DNA of 39,507 bases from Planctomycetota bacterium (lineage in GTDB: Bacteria > Planctomycetota > Planctomycetia > Pirellulales > UBA1268). The translations under genes and the position numbers were made by a program. The notes under the pieces are model-generated. The model saw only the letters and a list, made by a program, of their open reading frames with translations. It was not told where the DNA came from and made no database searches. Shown in pieces: positions 24,690-32,842 of this stretch (positions are counted from its first letter, which is position 1; each line of letters starts with the position of its first letter). The stretch is taken from contig VGZO01000041.1 of the NCBI GenBank assembly GCA_016872555.1, positions 1 through 39,507 of the forward strand, written 5' to 3'.

Positions 24690-24772
24690 CGCCACGTCAC
24701 CGTCTCGTCGCCACGTCACCGTCTCGTCGCCACGTCACCGTCTCGTCGCCACGTCACCGTCTCGTCGCCACG
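24690..24772. repeat. 19-bp tandem repeat, four full copies plus part
   Basis: CGCCACGTCACCGTCTCGT occurs four times head to tail (24690-24708, 24709-24727, 24728-24746, 24747-24765) with a further CGCCACG at 24766-24772. The copies are identical. The last full copy covers the stop codon and final residues (ATRR) of the minus-strand lipoprotein gene, so three extra copies of that gene end fill the gap to the gap gene. There are no spacers, so it is not a CRISPR. Confidence 0.9.
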
Positions 24773-25827
24773 AGCGCGTCAGCGGTGAACGTCCGGCCGT
24801 CGAGCGTCACGAGCGAGACGATCACCCGGACGTGGTCGGCGACCGGAGCCCGGCTGCGCCACGGCAGCGAGAAGTGCAGCCCCCGCGCCCGTGACGTCGC
24901 GCGGAAGTGACCGTTGACTTCCGCTTCGGGGATCGTGACCTGCACCAGGCACGCCTCGGCCGGGGGCGGTGGCGATGCATCGCCACCGCCGGGCGTGACC
25001 GGCAGCACCGGCGGGGCGACCGATTCGTCGAAGACGGCGATCGTCACGTCGCCGCCGGCGGCCACCAACCGGCCGGAGGCGTCGCGTGGTTCGACGACCA
25101 GCGCGAGAGCGTCGCTGGTGCCGTCGCCATCGGCGTCGATGCAGGCGGTGTGCGCCGCATTGACGACCAGGCCCGCGATCGCCGGCTGGGCCGCGACCGT
25201 CTCCTCGTGCGACAGCCGGCGCACCGGAGGGAGGCCGGCACGGGGACCGGCGGCCGGGGAGGCGGGTGCAGCCGGAAAGACCGGGAGCGGGGGCACGCCG
25301 TCGAGCACCGGCGGTGCGATCGTGCCCGGACCGATGCCCGGAGGAGCGGTGCCCGGCGGCGACGACGGGGGGCCGAACCGCAAGCCGCCCCCGGCCGGGG
25401 GCGAGGGAGCCGCCCCGGGCGTGGTCGACGCCGGTGGGACCACGACCGGCGGCACGAGCACCGGCCGGTCGGGCTCGACGGTCGAAAGCACGGGCGCCCG
25501 CGCCGGCGTTGCGACGCCGGAGGGGAGCTCGAGGCGCCCGGCGCCTGGACCGGCACCGTCGGCGATCCCCAGCTGCTTGCGCAGGCTGGCGTTCTCGACT
25601 TCACGGCGCTCCAGCTGCGACTGCCGTGAGACCAGCTCGTCCTGGAGCTGGTAGATCTGATCCTCCTGGAGGCGCAGCTCGCGCTCGAGGAGTTGCTGGT
25701 CGATGTTGCTCTTGCAGCCCACCGCGGCCAGCGCTGCTGTGGCTGCCAGCGCGACGAGGTGGGCCTTGAAGCCCTTCGCCGTGGCGCACGGTCGCGAACA
25801 CGTCGTCCACGGACAGGTCGGATTCAT
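24754..25827 (-). CDS. Coiled-coil lipoprotein with Pro/Gly-rich linker
   Basis: A 357-residue lipoprotein. ATG 25827 has AGGAGG 5 bases upstream. The signal ends in LAAVGC (C at about residue 38), followed by a strong coiled coil (LLERELRLQEDQIYQLQDELV, about 45-85), a 120-residue Pro/Gly/Ala-rich linker, and a C-terminal beta-rich domain of about 140 residues (ALALVVEPRDASGRLV, DVTIAVFDES, VRVIVSLVTLDGRTF). This layout, with lipid anchor, coiled coil, linker and beta domain, recurs in planctomycetes without a named function. It lies 84 bases after clpP2 on the same strand. Confidence 0.82.
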   Translation of the reverse strand: MNPTCPWTTCSRPCATAKGFKAHLVALAATAALAAVGCKSNIDQQLLERELRLQEDQIYQLQDELVSRQSQLERREVENASLRKQLGIADGAGPGAGRLELPSGVATPARAPVLSTVEPDRPVLVPPVVVPPASTTPGAAPSPPAGGGLRFGPPSSPPGTAPPGIGPGTIAPPVLDGVPPLPVFPAAPASPAAGPRAGLPPVRRLSHEETVAAQPAIAGLVVNAAHTACIDADGDGTSDALALVVEPRDASGRLVAAGGDVTIAVFDESVAPPVLPVTPGGGDASPPPPAEACLVQVTIPEAEVNGHFRATSRARGLHFSLPWRSRAPVADHVRVIVSLVTLDGRTFTADALVATRR

Positions 25828-25911
25828 AGCGCCTCCTGCGCCGTCGGGCCGTCCTTGGCCTCGGCTTCCCTGCCGCCTCCGAGTGGGCCGGGGCGGTGAA
25901 CGGCCCACGCG

Positions 25912-26514
25912 TCAGCCCGCGGGTCGGCCGTCCGGCATCCGGTCGATCACCTCGTCGATGAGCTTGTAGTCGAGCGCCTCGTGCGCCGACATGAACCGAT
26001 CGCGGTCGGTGTCCTGCTCGATCTTCTCCAGGGGATGGCCGGTGTGCTTGAGCAGGATCGCGTTGAGCTTGTGCTTGATGTTCCGGAACTCCTTGGCGTG
26101 GATCATGATCTCCTCCGCCGTTCCCTCCATTCCGGCCAGCGGCTGGTGGATCATGATCCGCGAATTGGGGAGCGCCCGGCGCTTGCCCCGGGCACCGGCC
26201 GTGAGCAGCACCGCCCCCATCGACGCGCACTGGCCGATGCAGTAGGTGGCGACGTCGCAGGTCACGAACTGCATCGTGTCGTAGATCGCCAGCCCCGCGG
26301 TGACGCTTCCCCCCGGGGAGTTGATGTACAGGTGGATGTCGGCCTTCGGGTCGTCCGACTGCAGGAACAGCATCTGCGCCACGATCGCGTTGGCGACCTC
26401 GTCGTTCACCTGGCTGCCGAGAAAGATGATGCGATCCTTGAGCAGGCGACTGTAGATGTCCATCGCCCGCTCTTCGCGGCCGCTCTTCTCGATCACGTAG
26501 GGGATCAGCGGCAT
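25912..26514 (-). CDS. clpP: ATP-dependent Clp protease proteolytic subunit (second copy)
   Basis: A 200-residue ClpP serine peptidase. The catalytic triad is S98 ([11 protein letters not shown]), H123 (IMIHQP) and D172 (DTDRDRF), with the Gly-rich handle [19 protein letters not shown]. It forms heptameric rings with a ClpX or ClpA unfoldase and possibly mixed rings with the neighbouring ClpP. Its start is 3 bases after the stop of the upstream clpP. No clpX follows; a lipoprotein gene comes next. Confidence 0.97.
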   Translation of the reverse strand: MPLIPYVIEKSGREERAMDIYSRLLKDRIIFLGSQVNDEVANAIVAQMLFLQSDDPKADIHLYINSPGGSVTAGLAIYDTMQFVTCDVATYCIGQCASMGAVLLTAGARGKRRALPNSRIMIHQPLAGMEGTAEEIMIHAKEFRNIKHKLNAILLKHTGHPLEKIEQDTDRDRFMSAHEALDYKLIDEVIDRMPDGRPAG

Positions 26515-26517
26515 CGG

Positions 26518-27192
26518 TCAGTCCTTGTCCTTGTCGTCTTCGGCGGTCACGGGAGGCTTGGTGAGGATGTCGTCGACCAGACCGTAGTCCTTCGCCTCGG
26601 TGGCGGACAGGTACCGGTCGCGGTCGGTGTCACGGGCGATCCGCTCGAGCGGCTGGCCGGTGTGATGGGCGAGGATCTCGTTGAGGATCGAGCGGGTCTT
26701 GAGGATCTCCTCGGCCTGGATCTCGATGTCGCTGACCTGCCCGCCGACCTGGCCGTAGGGCTGGTGGATCATCACCTTGGCGTGCGGCAGGGCGAAGCGT
26801 TTCCCCTTGGTGCCCCCCGCGAGTAGCACGGCGCCGCCGCTGGCAGCGAGGCCGACGCAGTAGGTCGCGACGGGGCAGGAGAGGATCTGCATCGTGTCGT
26901 AGACCGCCATCGTCGCGGTGACGCTGCCGCCGGGGGAGTTGATGTAGAAGTGGATGTCCTTCCGCCGGTTCTCGCTCTGCAGATAGAGGAGCTTCATCAC
27001 CAGTTCGTTGGCGTTGCCGTCGTAGATCTCGCCCTGGAGGAGGATGATCCGATTCTCGAGCAGCAGGTCGCCGAGGGTCATCTGGCGCTGGCGCTGGTAG
27101 TTGCTGTAGGCGCTCGACGCTTCCGCGGCGCGCGGTGCGGAGGGACCGGCGGGGGCGGAGCGGGACGGTCCGGTCGTCTGGTGGTCGTGCAT
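26518..27192 (-). CDS. clpP: ATP-dependent Clp protease proteolytic subunit (first copy)
   Basis: A 224-residue ClpP. The triad is S118 ([11 protein letters not shown], where Met is replaced by Gly in the usual ASMG), H143 (VMIHQP) and D192 (DTDRDRY). It carries about 30 extra N-terminal residues rich in Ser, Pro and Ala before the [19 protein letters not shown] region, and an acidic tail (TAEDDKDKD). Two divergent clpP genes side by side point to a hetero-oligomeric protease, as known in actinobacteria and Listeria. Transcription probably comes through from tig, past the hairpin at 27269-27292. Confidence 0.97.
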   Translation of the reverse strand: MHDHQTTGPSRSAPAGPSAPRAAEASSAYSNYQRQRQMTLGDLLLENRIILLQGEIYDGNANELVMKLLYLQSENRRKDIHFYINSPGGSVTATMAVYDTMQILSCPVATYCVGLAASGGAVLLAGGTKGKRFALPHAKVMIHQPYGQVGGQVSDIEIQAEEILKTRSILNEILAHHTGQPLERIARDTDRDRYLSATEAKDYGLVDDILTKPPVTAEDDKDKD

Positions 27193-27268
27193 GGCGGGTC
27201 CGCGGGGTGGACAGGGGACATGATGGCGGGGGAAGCGGACGGAGGCGACGGCAGGCCTCCGTTCGGGG

Positions 27269-27292
27269 CCACCGGGGTGCCGACCCCGGTGG
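27269..27292 (-). terminator. Strong hairpin between tig and clpP (attenuator or processing site)
   Basis: CCACCGGGGT (27269-27278) and ACCCCGGTGG (27283-27292) pair perfectly over 10 bp with a GCCG loop. It lies 22 bases past the tig stop and 77 bases before the first clpP start. No U-tract follows, so partial termination or RNA processing that sets different levels of trigger factor and ClpP is more likely than full termination. Confidence 0.5.
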
Positions 27293-27314
27293 ACACCTGG
27301 TCGGAGCGGCCGGT

Positions 27315-28811
27315 TCAGCGGCGCGCGGAACCGCGGGCCGGTGCCGATTCCGAATGCTTGGCGGTGGGGATCTCCTCCTCGCCGACGATCGCGCCGCAGA
27401 CGGCATGATCGACGGCGTCGGCGTCGGCCTTGCGGAACTCGAACGGCACGTCGGTGAACTCCGCCGCCGCGGTGATCAGGTCGAGCGTCTTGCGCTCGAT
27501 GATCTGGTTGCGGAGTACGTCCATCAGCCCGCGCTTCTCGAGGCTTGCCCGCACGCGCCGCGGCGACTCACCCGACTGCGTGGCGATCGCGCGGATCTCG
27601 TCGTCGTAATCGGCGCCGGTATCCGCGATCGACTCCGCTTCGGCGATCTTCTCGAGGATGAAATGCTCCTTGAGGGCCCGCGCGGTGCTCGCCAGGGTCG
27701 TTTGCCGCAGCTCGTTGACGTGACGGCGGATGGCGTCGTCGTCGAAGCCGCTCCGCCGCAGCTCGAGGATCGCCCGCTCCAGCTCGCGCTGGCTCTGGCG
27801 CTTGGGCAGGTCCGGGGGCAGGTCCCAGTCGGCCGAGGCGGTGAGTGTCGCGGCCACCTGGTGGCGCACCTGCCGTCGCCGGTGCCAGGACAGCTGATTC
27901 TCCAGCTGCGCCTTGAGCGTTGCGTGGAGGGCTTCGGGGGATTCGAAGTCGCCGAGTTCCGCGAGCAGCTCCGGGGTGAGCTTCGGGAGCTCGAGCTTCT
28001 TGACCTCGAGAATCGTGATCTCGACGAGCACCGTGCGGCCGCGGAGCGCTTCGACCGCCGCCTCCGGGGAGATCGTGACCTCCGCCGAAACGGTGTCTCC
28101 GGCCTTGGCGCGGGACACGAGCGTCACGAATCCGTCGAGGGCGGCGTCGGCGAACGACAGCCGCGGGCGGACCACGATCTCGACCTCATGGGCGCTCGAC
28201 AGCTCGGTGTCGCCGTCTCGGCAGCGGATGTCGGCGACGATCAGGTCGCCCTCCACGGGGCTCGAGTCGGACGGGACCAAGCGACTGCGTTCGCGGAGCA
28301 GGTTGGCCAAGGCCTCGTCGATGTCGGCCTCGGAAATCTCGCGGGAGGGGCGTTTGATCGCCATCCCCTTCCACTGCGGCAATTCGAACTCGGGGCGGAC
28401 CTCGATCGAGAACTCGAACGTCATCGGCCCGTCGTCGGGGAGGATGACCGCGTAGAGATCGATGTCGGGCTCGCTGATCGGCGACAGGCTCTGCTGCTCG
28501 GAGACCTGCGTCATCGCGTCGGTGAGCAGCTTCGAGCGGATCTGGTCGGACAGCTCCCTGCGGAAGCGGTTGCTGACGAGCGTCCGCGGCGCGCGGCCGG
28601 GACGGAACCCGGGGAGCAGGGCCGAGGGCATCAATTCGCCGATCGCCTCGTCGTGATAGCGCCGGATGTCGTCACGCGGGATCGTGACACGGATCCGCCG
28701 CTCGCAGGTGCTCTTGCGGTCGATGGCGACGTCGAGCGCCAGCGGCGGTCGGCTGGTCTGCGTGTCGGCGGGGTTCTGGTCGTCAGTCGTGAGGGTGGGC
28801 GAATCGGCCAT
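27315..28811 (-). CDS. tig: Trigger factor (ribosome-associated chaperone/peptidyl-prolyl isomerase)
   Basis: A 498-residue protein. The ribosome-binding signature GFRxGxxP is present (GFRPGRAP, residues 68-75). The middle FKBP-type domain (about 180-265) is divergent. The C-terminal helical chaperone arms run from about 270 to 470. ATG 28811 was chosen since the upstream part of the open frame is unlike the family. The order tig-clpP-clpP mirrors tig-clpP-clpX of proteobacteria. The N-terminal 20 residues and the last 30 are low-complexity extensions. Confidence 0.93.
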   Translation of the reverse strand: MADSPTLTTDDQNPADTQTSRPPLALDVAIDRKSTCERRIRVTIPRDDIRRYHDEAIGELMPSALLPGFRPGRAPRTLVSNRFRRELSDQIRSKLLTDAMTQVSEQQSLSPISEPDIDLYAVILPDDGPMTFEFSIEVRPEFELPQWKGMAIKRPSREISEADIDEALANLLRERSRLVPSDSSPVEGDLIVADIRCRDGDTELSSAHEVEIVVRPRLSFADAALDGFVTLVSRAKAGDTVSAEVTISPEAAVEALRGRTVLVEITILEVKKLELPKLTPELLAELGDFESPEALHATLKAQLENQLSWHRRRQVRHQVAATLTASADWDLPPDLPKRQSQRELERAILELRRSGFDDDAIRRHVNELRQTTLASTARALKEHFILEKIAEAESIADTGADYDDEIRAIATQSGESPRRVRASLEKRGLMDVLRNQIIERKTLDLITAAAEFTDVPFEFRKADADAVDHAVCGAIVGEEEIPTAKHSESAPARGSARR

Positions 28812-29221
28812 GGCTGGTTCCGGAAACTCGGGATCGTGGGCTGGCGTGACGGTGCCGTTGAACGACGGAAAGTGTGAAGTCGGTACGCGAACGAAGCGGG
28901 GTGCGGAGACGGGATGGCGGGGGGCGATGCGGTGTTCGGTGCTGGCCACCGGTCAGGATGTCGTTCACCGCGATCCGGTCCCCGGCCGTCTTCACCGCGC
29001 TGCCGGGGGCCGGCCGCATCCGGGAGGTCGACACCACCCCGGCCAGGGGCATGGCACCGCGGCCGGTTCGCCCACTCGGCTCGCGAACCAGGCTGCATCC
29101 GGTGCCGATCGGTCCCGGAATGACTGTACGGCCCGGGGTTCGATCCGGCCCCCCGACGACTCGTGGGTGCGAGGATCCATCCCGTCCAACGCCGAAGCAG
29201 ACCGAGACCATGTTCACCGAG
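28812..29221. other. 410-base gap between tig and tRNA-Gly, no gene seen
   Basis: No frame here has protein-like composition on either strand. It should contain the tig promoter and leader, but no convincing -35/-10 pair was found. A T-loop-like string at 29137-29146 has no surrounding tRNA structure. Confidence 0.5.
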
Positions 29222-29294
29222 AGCGGGTGATGGGATTCGAACCCACGACAACCACGTTGGCAACGTGGTGCTCTACCAACTGAGCTACACCCGC
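29222..29294 (-). tRNA. tRNA-Gly (anticodon GCC)
   Basis: Full cloverleaf on the minus strand. The acceptor arms are GCGGGTG and CACCCGC. The D-arm is GCTCAGTTGGTAGAGC. The anticodon stem CCACG/CGTGG encloses TTGCCAA, with anticodon GCC. The T-arm is GTGGGTTCGAATCCCAT. The discriminator base is U and no CCA is encoded. A promoter is recognisable about 70 bases upstream. Confidence 0.97.
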
Positions 29295-29362
29295 GAACGA
29301 CGCACGGCAGTGCCGAGGGACGGCGTTGCCGCCGCCCATCGGACAACCCCCGGAACCCCGCG

Positions 29363-29390
29363 ATTATAGGGTCGTAGGGGGTGACCGCAA
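29363..29390 (-). promoter_or_regulatory. Promoter of tRNA-Gly
   Basis: On the minus strand, TTGCGG (29390-29385) and a perfect TATAAT (29368-29363) are separated by 16 bases. Transcription would start near 29355 and give a leader of about 60 bases before the tRNA. The surrounding DNA is GC-rich, which makes the -10 box stand out. Confidence 0.6.
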
Positions 29391-29523
29391 GGTCAAGCGT
29401 TCGGGAAGTCTGGGCAGTCGGGGAGGAGGGCGGTGGGCGACCGGGGGCGGAACCATGGACTGCCGAACGACAGTGGCACCACCCGCCGGTTCGAATGCAG
29501 GGCCGGGCATCGATCGCCGCCGG

Positions 29524-30192
29524 TCAACGGCGGGATTTCACCTTGGGTTCGGGAGGAGCGAGCGGCTTGGCGAGCGTGACCTTGAGGTCGGAGAACAGCA
29601 CCTGCCCCTCCTGGACGTAGGTGCCTTCGATCTCGACCTCGTCGTCCTTGCCGACGACGGCCAGCGTGGGAGTGTCGACGAGCAACTCGGCGTCCTCCGG
29701 CACCGTGAACTCGAATCGGTCCTTGCCGACCGACAGGGCGACGGTCGTCCCCTCCACCTCACGGATGATGCCGTTGATCACGTACAACCCGGGTGACCGT
29801 TTGCCCCCCTGCGGTTTCTCGCCGGTGTCGAGCCCGGAGGCGATCACCGACGGGTTGCCGCCGCCCGGAAAGGTGACCTTCGTCACCGGCTCGGTGATCT
29901 TGCCCGTGCTGTCGAGCGTCGCCGAAAACCGGATGAATTGTTTCGGGGCGAGCATCGAGCGCTCCGCCGTGCCGACGACCTGGATCCGCGGGTTGGGGCC
30001 GGGCACCGCACGCCAGATCGTCGCGTTCTCACGCGGCAGGCGCAGGGCCAACCAGCCCGGTCCCTTGTCGATGACCACGCCGCGGCGCTGGTTCTCCTTG
30101 AGCCGCTGAGGAATGCCGGGGCTTTGGCCGAAGGCTGGCGGTGTGACCGCGCCGCAGGCGACGGCGAGGGCGACGAGGAGCGGGAATCGCAT
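29524..30192 (-). CDS. Secreted hypothetical beta-rich protein
   Basis: A 222-residue protein. ATG 30192 has AGGAG 9 bases upstream and opens a clean signal peptide (LLVALAVACGAVTPPAFGQ). The mature part is rich in short strands (WLALRLPREN, FIRFSATLDSTGKI, GIIREVEGTTVALSVGKDRFEF, DEVEIEGTYVQEGQVLFSDLKV) suggesting one or two OB- or beta-barrel-like domains. No named family is recognised. It diverges from panB. Confidence 0.8.
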   Translation of the reverse strand: MRFPLLVALAVACGAVTPPAFGQSPGIPQRLKENQRRGVVIDKGPGWLALRLPRENATIWRAVPGPNPRIQVVGTAERSMLAPKQFIRFSATLDSTGKITEPVTKVTFPGGGNPSVIASGLDTGEKPQGGKRSPGLYVINGIIREVEGTTVALSVGKDRFEFTVPEDAELLVDTPTLAVVGKDDEVEIEGTYVQEGQVLFSDLKVTLAKPLAPPEPKVKSRR

Positions 30193-30277
30193 GCAACGGC
30201 TCCTGAGAACGCGGCGGAAACGTAGCGGGCGGGGTGGCGCGATACAGTGGTGACGGTACGACCCCCACTCCACCGGG

Positions 30278-31093
30278 ATGACCCTTTCCATCATGCCCGA
30301 AACCCCCCGCCGCGTCACGGTTCCCGACCTGATCGCCGCCAAGCGGCGGAAAGCGCCGATCACGATGGTCACCGCCTACGACTGGCCGACCGGCCGGTTG
30401 GCCGACGAAGCGGGCATCGACTGTGTGCTCGTCGGCGACAGCGTGGCGATGGTAGTCGCCGGCCGGCCGTCGACGATCCCCGCCACCCTCGGGCAGATGA
30501 TCTACCACGGCGAGATCGTCGTCCGGGCGGTGCAGCGGGCCCTGGTGGTCGTCGACCTGCCGTTTCCGCTGCAGCACCTCGGTCCGCGCCGGGCGGTCGC
30601 AGCCTGCGCCCGATTGCTCAAGAAGACCGGCTGCCAGGCGGTGAAGCTCGAGGGCACCGCGGGGCAGGCCGACGTGATCGCGGCGATCGTTTCGGCCGGG
30701 ATCCCGGTGATGGGGCACGTCGGGCTGCGTCCCCAGGCGGTCCACCAGCTCGGCGGGTACCGCGTCCAGCGCGATGCCGAGCCGGTGCTGGCCGATGCCC
30801 GGGCGGCGGCCGACGCCGGGGCGTTCGCCGTCGTGCTCGAGTGCGTCCCGGCGGCGCTCGCCGCCGAGGTCACCGCGGCGCTCGCCGTCCCCACGATCGG
30901 GATCGGCGCCGGCCCCCACTGCGACGGCCAGGTGCTGGTGTTCCATGACCTCGTCGGCCTGTCCCCCGGCCGCGTGCCGCGATTCGTCCGCGGCTATGCC
31001 GATGCCCGCGGGGCGGTGGCAGTCGGCCTGGCCGCCTGGCGCGACGACGTCCGTGCCGGTCGGTTTCCGGGACCGGACGAGACGCTCGCCTGA
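30278..31093 (+). CDS. panB: 3-methyl-2-oxobutanoate hydroxymethyltransferase
   Basis: A 271-residue TIM-barrel enzyme making ketopantoate from 2-oxoisovalerate and methylene-THF, the first committed step of pantothenate and CoA synthesis. Family blocks: ITMVTAYDWPTGRLADEAGID, LVGDSVAMVVAG (Mg-binding Asp), GCQAVKLEG, VMGHVGLRPQAV, FAVVLECVPAALA (catalytic Glu), TIGIGAGPHCDGQVLVFHDL. The start may be ATG 30278 or ATG 30293; neither has a good ribosome binding site. No panC or panD is nearby, so the pathway genes are dispersed. Confidence 0.96.
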   Translation: MTLSIMPETPRRVTVPDLIAAKRRKAPITMVTAYDWPTGRLADEAGIDCVLVGDSVAMVVAGRPSTIPATLGQMIYHGEIVVRAVQRALVVVDLPFPLQHLGPRRAVAACARLLKKTGCQAVKLEGTAGQADVIAAIVSAGIPVMGHVGLRPQAVHQLGGYRVQRDAEPVLADARAAADAGAFAVVLECVPAALAAEVTAALAVPTIGIGAGPHCDGQVLVFHDLVGLSPGRVPRFVRGYADARGAVAVGLAAWRDDVRAGRFPGPDETLA

Positions 31094-31189
31094 GTGCCGC
31101 CCCGGGCGTCCGGCATCGTCGCGCCGCCGTGCCATTGGGTAGGCTGCGCGGCGGTGGTGCCGGGATCCGGTCGATCGTGGAACTGTCGC

Positions 31190-32002
31190 ATGGACATGCA
31201 AACCGGCGGATTGGTCAACTGCGGCCTGTTCATGATCGGTGGAGTGGCCGGCGCGCTGGTCGTGGTGGCGATCACACGGCTGTTGTTCAAGGGGGATGTC
31301 CTCCGTGACGCCCACGGCGTCACCGGCAACCTCCTGGCCGTCACGGGGACGCTGTACGCCGTGACGCTCGGCCTGATCGTCGTCGACGCGATGACACGGT
31401 TCGAGCAAGCCGTCGACACTGTCCAGCAGCAATCGAACTACCTGCTCGAGTCGTTTCATCTCGCCAACCGGCTGTCCGAGCCGGCCCGGAGCCGGGTTCA
31501 GCAGCGCTGCCGCGACTACGCCGTGGCCGTCGTCGAGCAGGAGTGGCCGGCGATGGCGGCCGGACGGACGAGCGCGGAGGCTCGGGCGGCGATGACGAGC
31601 ATTACCCGCGCGCTCGACGGCTTCGAACCCATCAGCGCCAGCGAGCAGGCGGTGTTCCCGCTGCTGATCGGGCAGATCTCGTCGCTCTGGCACCACCGCC
31701 GCGAGCGTCTCGGCACCGCCGCCTTCGGGATTCCGGCGATCGAGTGGGTGGCCCTGTTCGTCGGGGCGGCGGCGACGATCGTGTTCACCGGCCTGTTCGC
31801 CGTCGACAACTCCCGCCTGCACGTCCTGCTGACGGTGATGGTGGCCCTGATGATCGGGCTCAACCTGTACCTCGTGTCGCTGTTCGGCTATCCGTTCGCC
31901 GGCGACTTGTCGTTGTCGGCCGCGACCTTCCGGCACGATCTGGCGATCTTCGACGAGATGCTCTCGGCACGGCCCGGCGGCGCCGGCGAGCCGGGGACTT
32001 GA
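31190..32002 (+). CDS. DUF4239 (bestrophin-like) membrane protein, second copy
   Basis: A 270-residue protein with the same 2+2 layout as 17647-18432: FMIGGVAGALVVVAITRLLF and LLAVTGTLYAVTLGLIVVDAM, a middle helical domain of about 110 residues (FEQAVDTVQQQSNYLLESFHLANRL is the usual DUF4239 opening), then VALFVGAAATIVFTGLFAV and LLTVMVALMIGLNLYLVSLFGYPF. The family ending YPFAGDLSLSAATFR is clear. ATG 31190 or 31196 could serve. It is closer to the standard DUF4239 family than the copy in the nine-gene run. Confidence 0.88.
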   Translation: MDMQTGGLVNCGLFMIGGVAGALVVVAITRLLFKGDVLRDAHGVTGNLLAVTGTLYAVTLGLIVVDAMTRFEQAVDTVQQQSNYLLESFHLANRLSEPARSRVQQRCRDYAVAVVEQEWPAMAAGRTSAEARAAMTSITRALDGFEPISASEQAVFPLLIGQISSLWHHRRERLGTAAFGIPAIEWVALFVGAAATIVFTGLFAVDNSRLHVLLTVMVALMIGLNLYLVSLFGYPFAGDLSLSAATFRHDLAIFDEMLSARPGGAGEPGT

Positions 32003-32041
32003 GGGGGACCTTCTGACCTGCGGGCGGCGCCATACGGGACG

Positions 32042-32458
32042 TCAGGGAAGCACGACCTCGTCGGAGATCACCACCGGGCGGCCGGCGGAGATCGGTGCCG
32101 GCATCGTGCCGGCCGGAGCGGGAAGCGGTGTCGGTGCACCGCCGGGCCCCGGTGGCAGATCGGGGACGACGCGTGTGCCGGCCGGAAGCCCCCCTTCGAC
32201 CACGCTCCCGTGGCACTGATCGCATCCCTCGGCGGCCGGTGCCGAGGCACAGGGCGCTCCCTGACCGCAGGGGCGCATCGGCTGGGCGCCGGCTCCCGGC
32301 GGGACGAATCCCGGGGGCAGGTGCCCGAAGCAGCGCTCGTATTTCCAGACCTCGAGCGCGATGTAGCGCTCGTTGAGCGTCTTGCAGCCGCTGGTGCCGG
32401 CGAGCGTGCCGAACACCGCCATGGCGACAGCCAGTCGCCGAGCAACCGGGATCCGCAT
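32042..32458 (-). CDS. Small Cys/Pro-rich lipoprotein
   Basis: A 138-residue lipoprotein. ATG 32458 has GGAGG close upstream. The signal ends in TSGC (C25), then KTLNERYIALEVWKYERCFG, a Pro/Gly-rich body, and a cluster of cysteines (MRPCGQGAPCAS, EGCDQCHG). CDQCH has the CxxCH spacing of a covalent heme site, but nothing around it looks like a cytochrome domain. The longer open frame upstream is not protein-like. Function unknown. Confidence 0.75.
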   Translation of the reverse strand: MRIPVARRLAVAMAVFGTLAGTSGCKTLNERYIALEVWKYERCFGHLPPGFVPPGAGAQPMRPCGQGAPCASAPAAEGCDQCHGSVVEGGLPAGTRVVPDLPPGPGGAPTPLPAPAGTMPAPISAGRPVVISDEVVLP

Positions 32459-32604
32459 CACATCCTCCGCGCGCCCGTTCCGCCGCGATCCATCAGGCAG
32501 ATCTGACCTGGGCACCTCTTGGAAGGCGCCCCGGGGCATCGCCGGAGCGACACCTGTCAAACCTACCCCCTGAATCGCGCGCGGCAAACGAAGCAGCGCG
32601 GCGA

Positions 32605-32694
32605 TCAGCCCTTGCGGTGCCGGATCCGGGCGCGCATCCGCCGCTTCTTCTGTCCCAACTTGCGGCGCCCCTTGCCCGTCTTCTTCACACCCAT
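32605..32694 (-). CDS. 29-residue Lys/Arg-rich small protein, likely ribosome-associated
   Basis: A 29-residue reading frame beginning MGVKKTGKGRRKLGQ and ending RHRKG, preceded by GGGAG 7 bases upstream of ATG 32694. More than half of the residues are Lys or Arg. It resembles the tiny basic ribosomal or ribosome-associated proteins of other phyla, such as the AURKAIP1/COX24 (mS38/bS22-like) proteins, though at this length the match is not proof. It sits between a lipoprotein gene and a divergent phosphatase gene. Confidence 0.65.
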   Translation of the reverse strand: MGVKKTGKGRRKLGQKKRRMRARIRHRKG

Positions 32695-32842
32695 GCCAGT
32701 CTCCCTGATGTCGCGACCGCGAATGCAGTGCCGGGAGTTGTAGAATGAGGGATGACGGCCGTGCAAGCGAGGCCACCGCTCCCGGGGTGCGACGGCGGCG
32801 GGCCGCGTCCACAAGCATCTCCTCCCGCCCCGCAGCACCGGC

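Noticed and set aside
24690-24772. Possible CRISPR array
   Set aside because: The units are contiguous 19-mers without spacers, and no cas gene is near.
29137-29146. GGTTCGATCC as a T-loop of a second tRNA
   Set aside because: The flanking bases do not form a T-stem, and no anticodon or acceptor arm can be built around it.
28783-29346. Minus-strand open frame of 187 codons covering the tRNA
   Set aside because: Its middle (SSVGRAPRCQRGCRGFESH) is the well-known translation of a tRNA gene, and the rest has no protein-like composition.
32042-32458. c-type cytochrome, because of CDQCH
   Set aside because: The motif sits in a short Pro/Gly-rich lipoprotein with no cytochrome helices or distal Met region, so heme binding is not supported.
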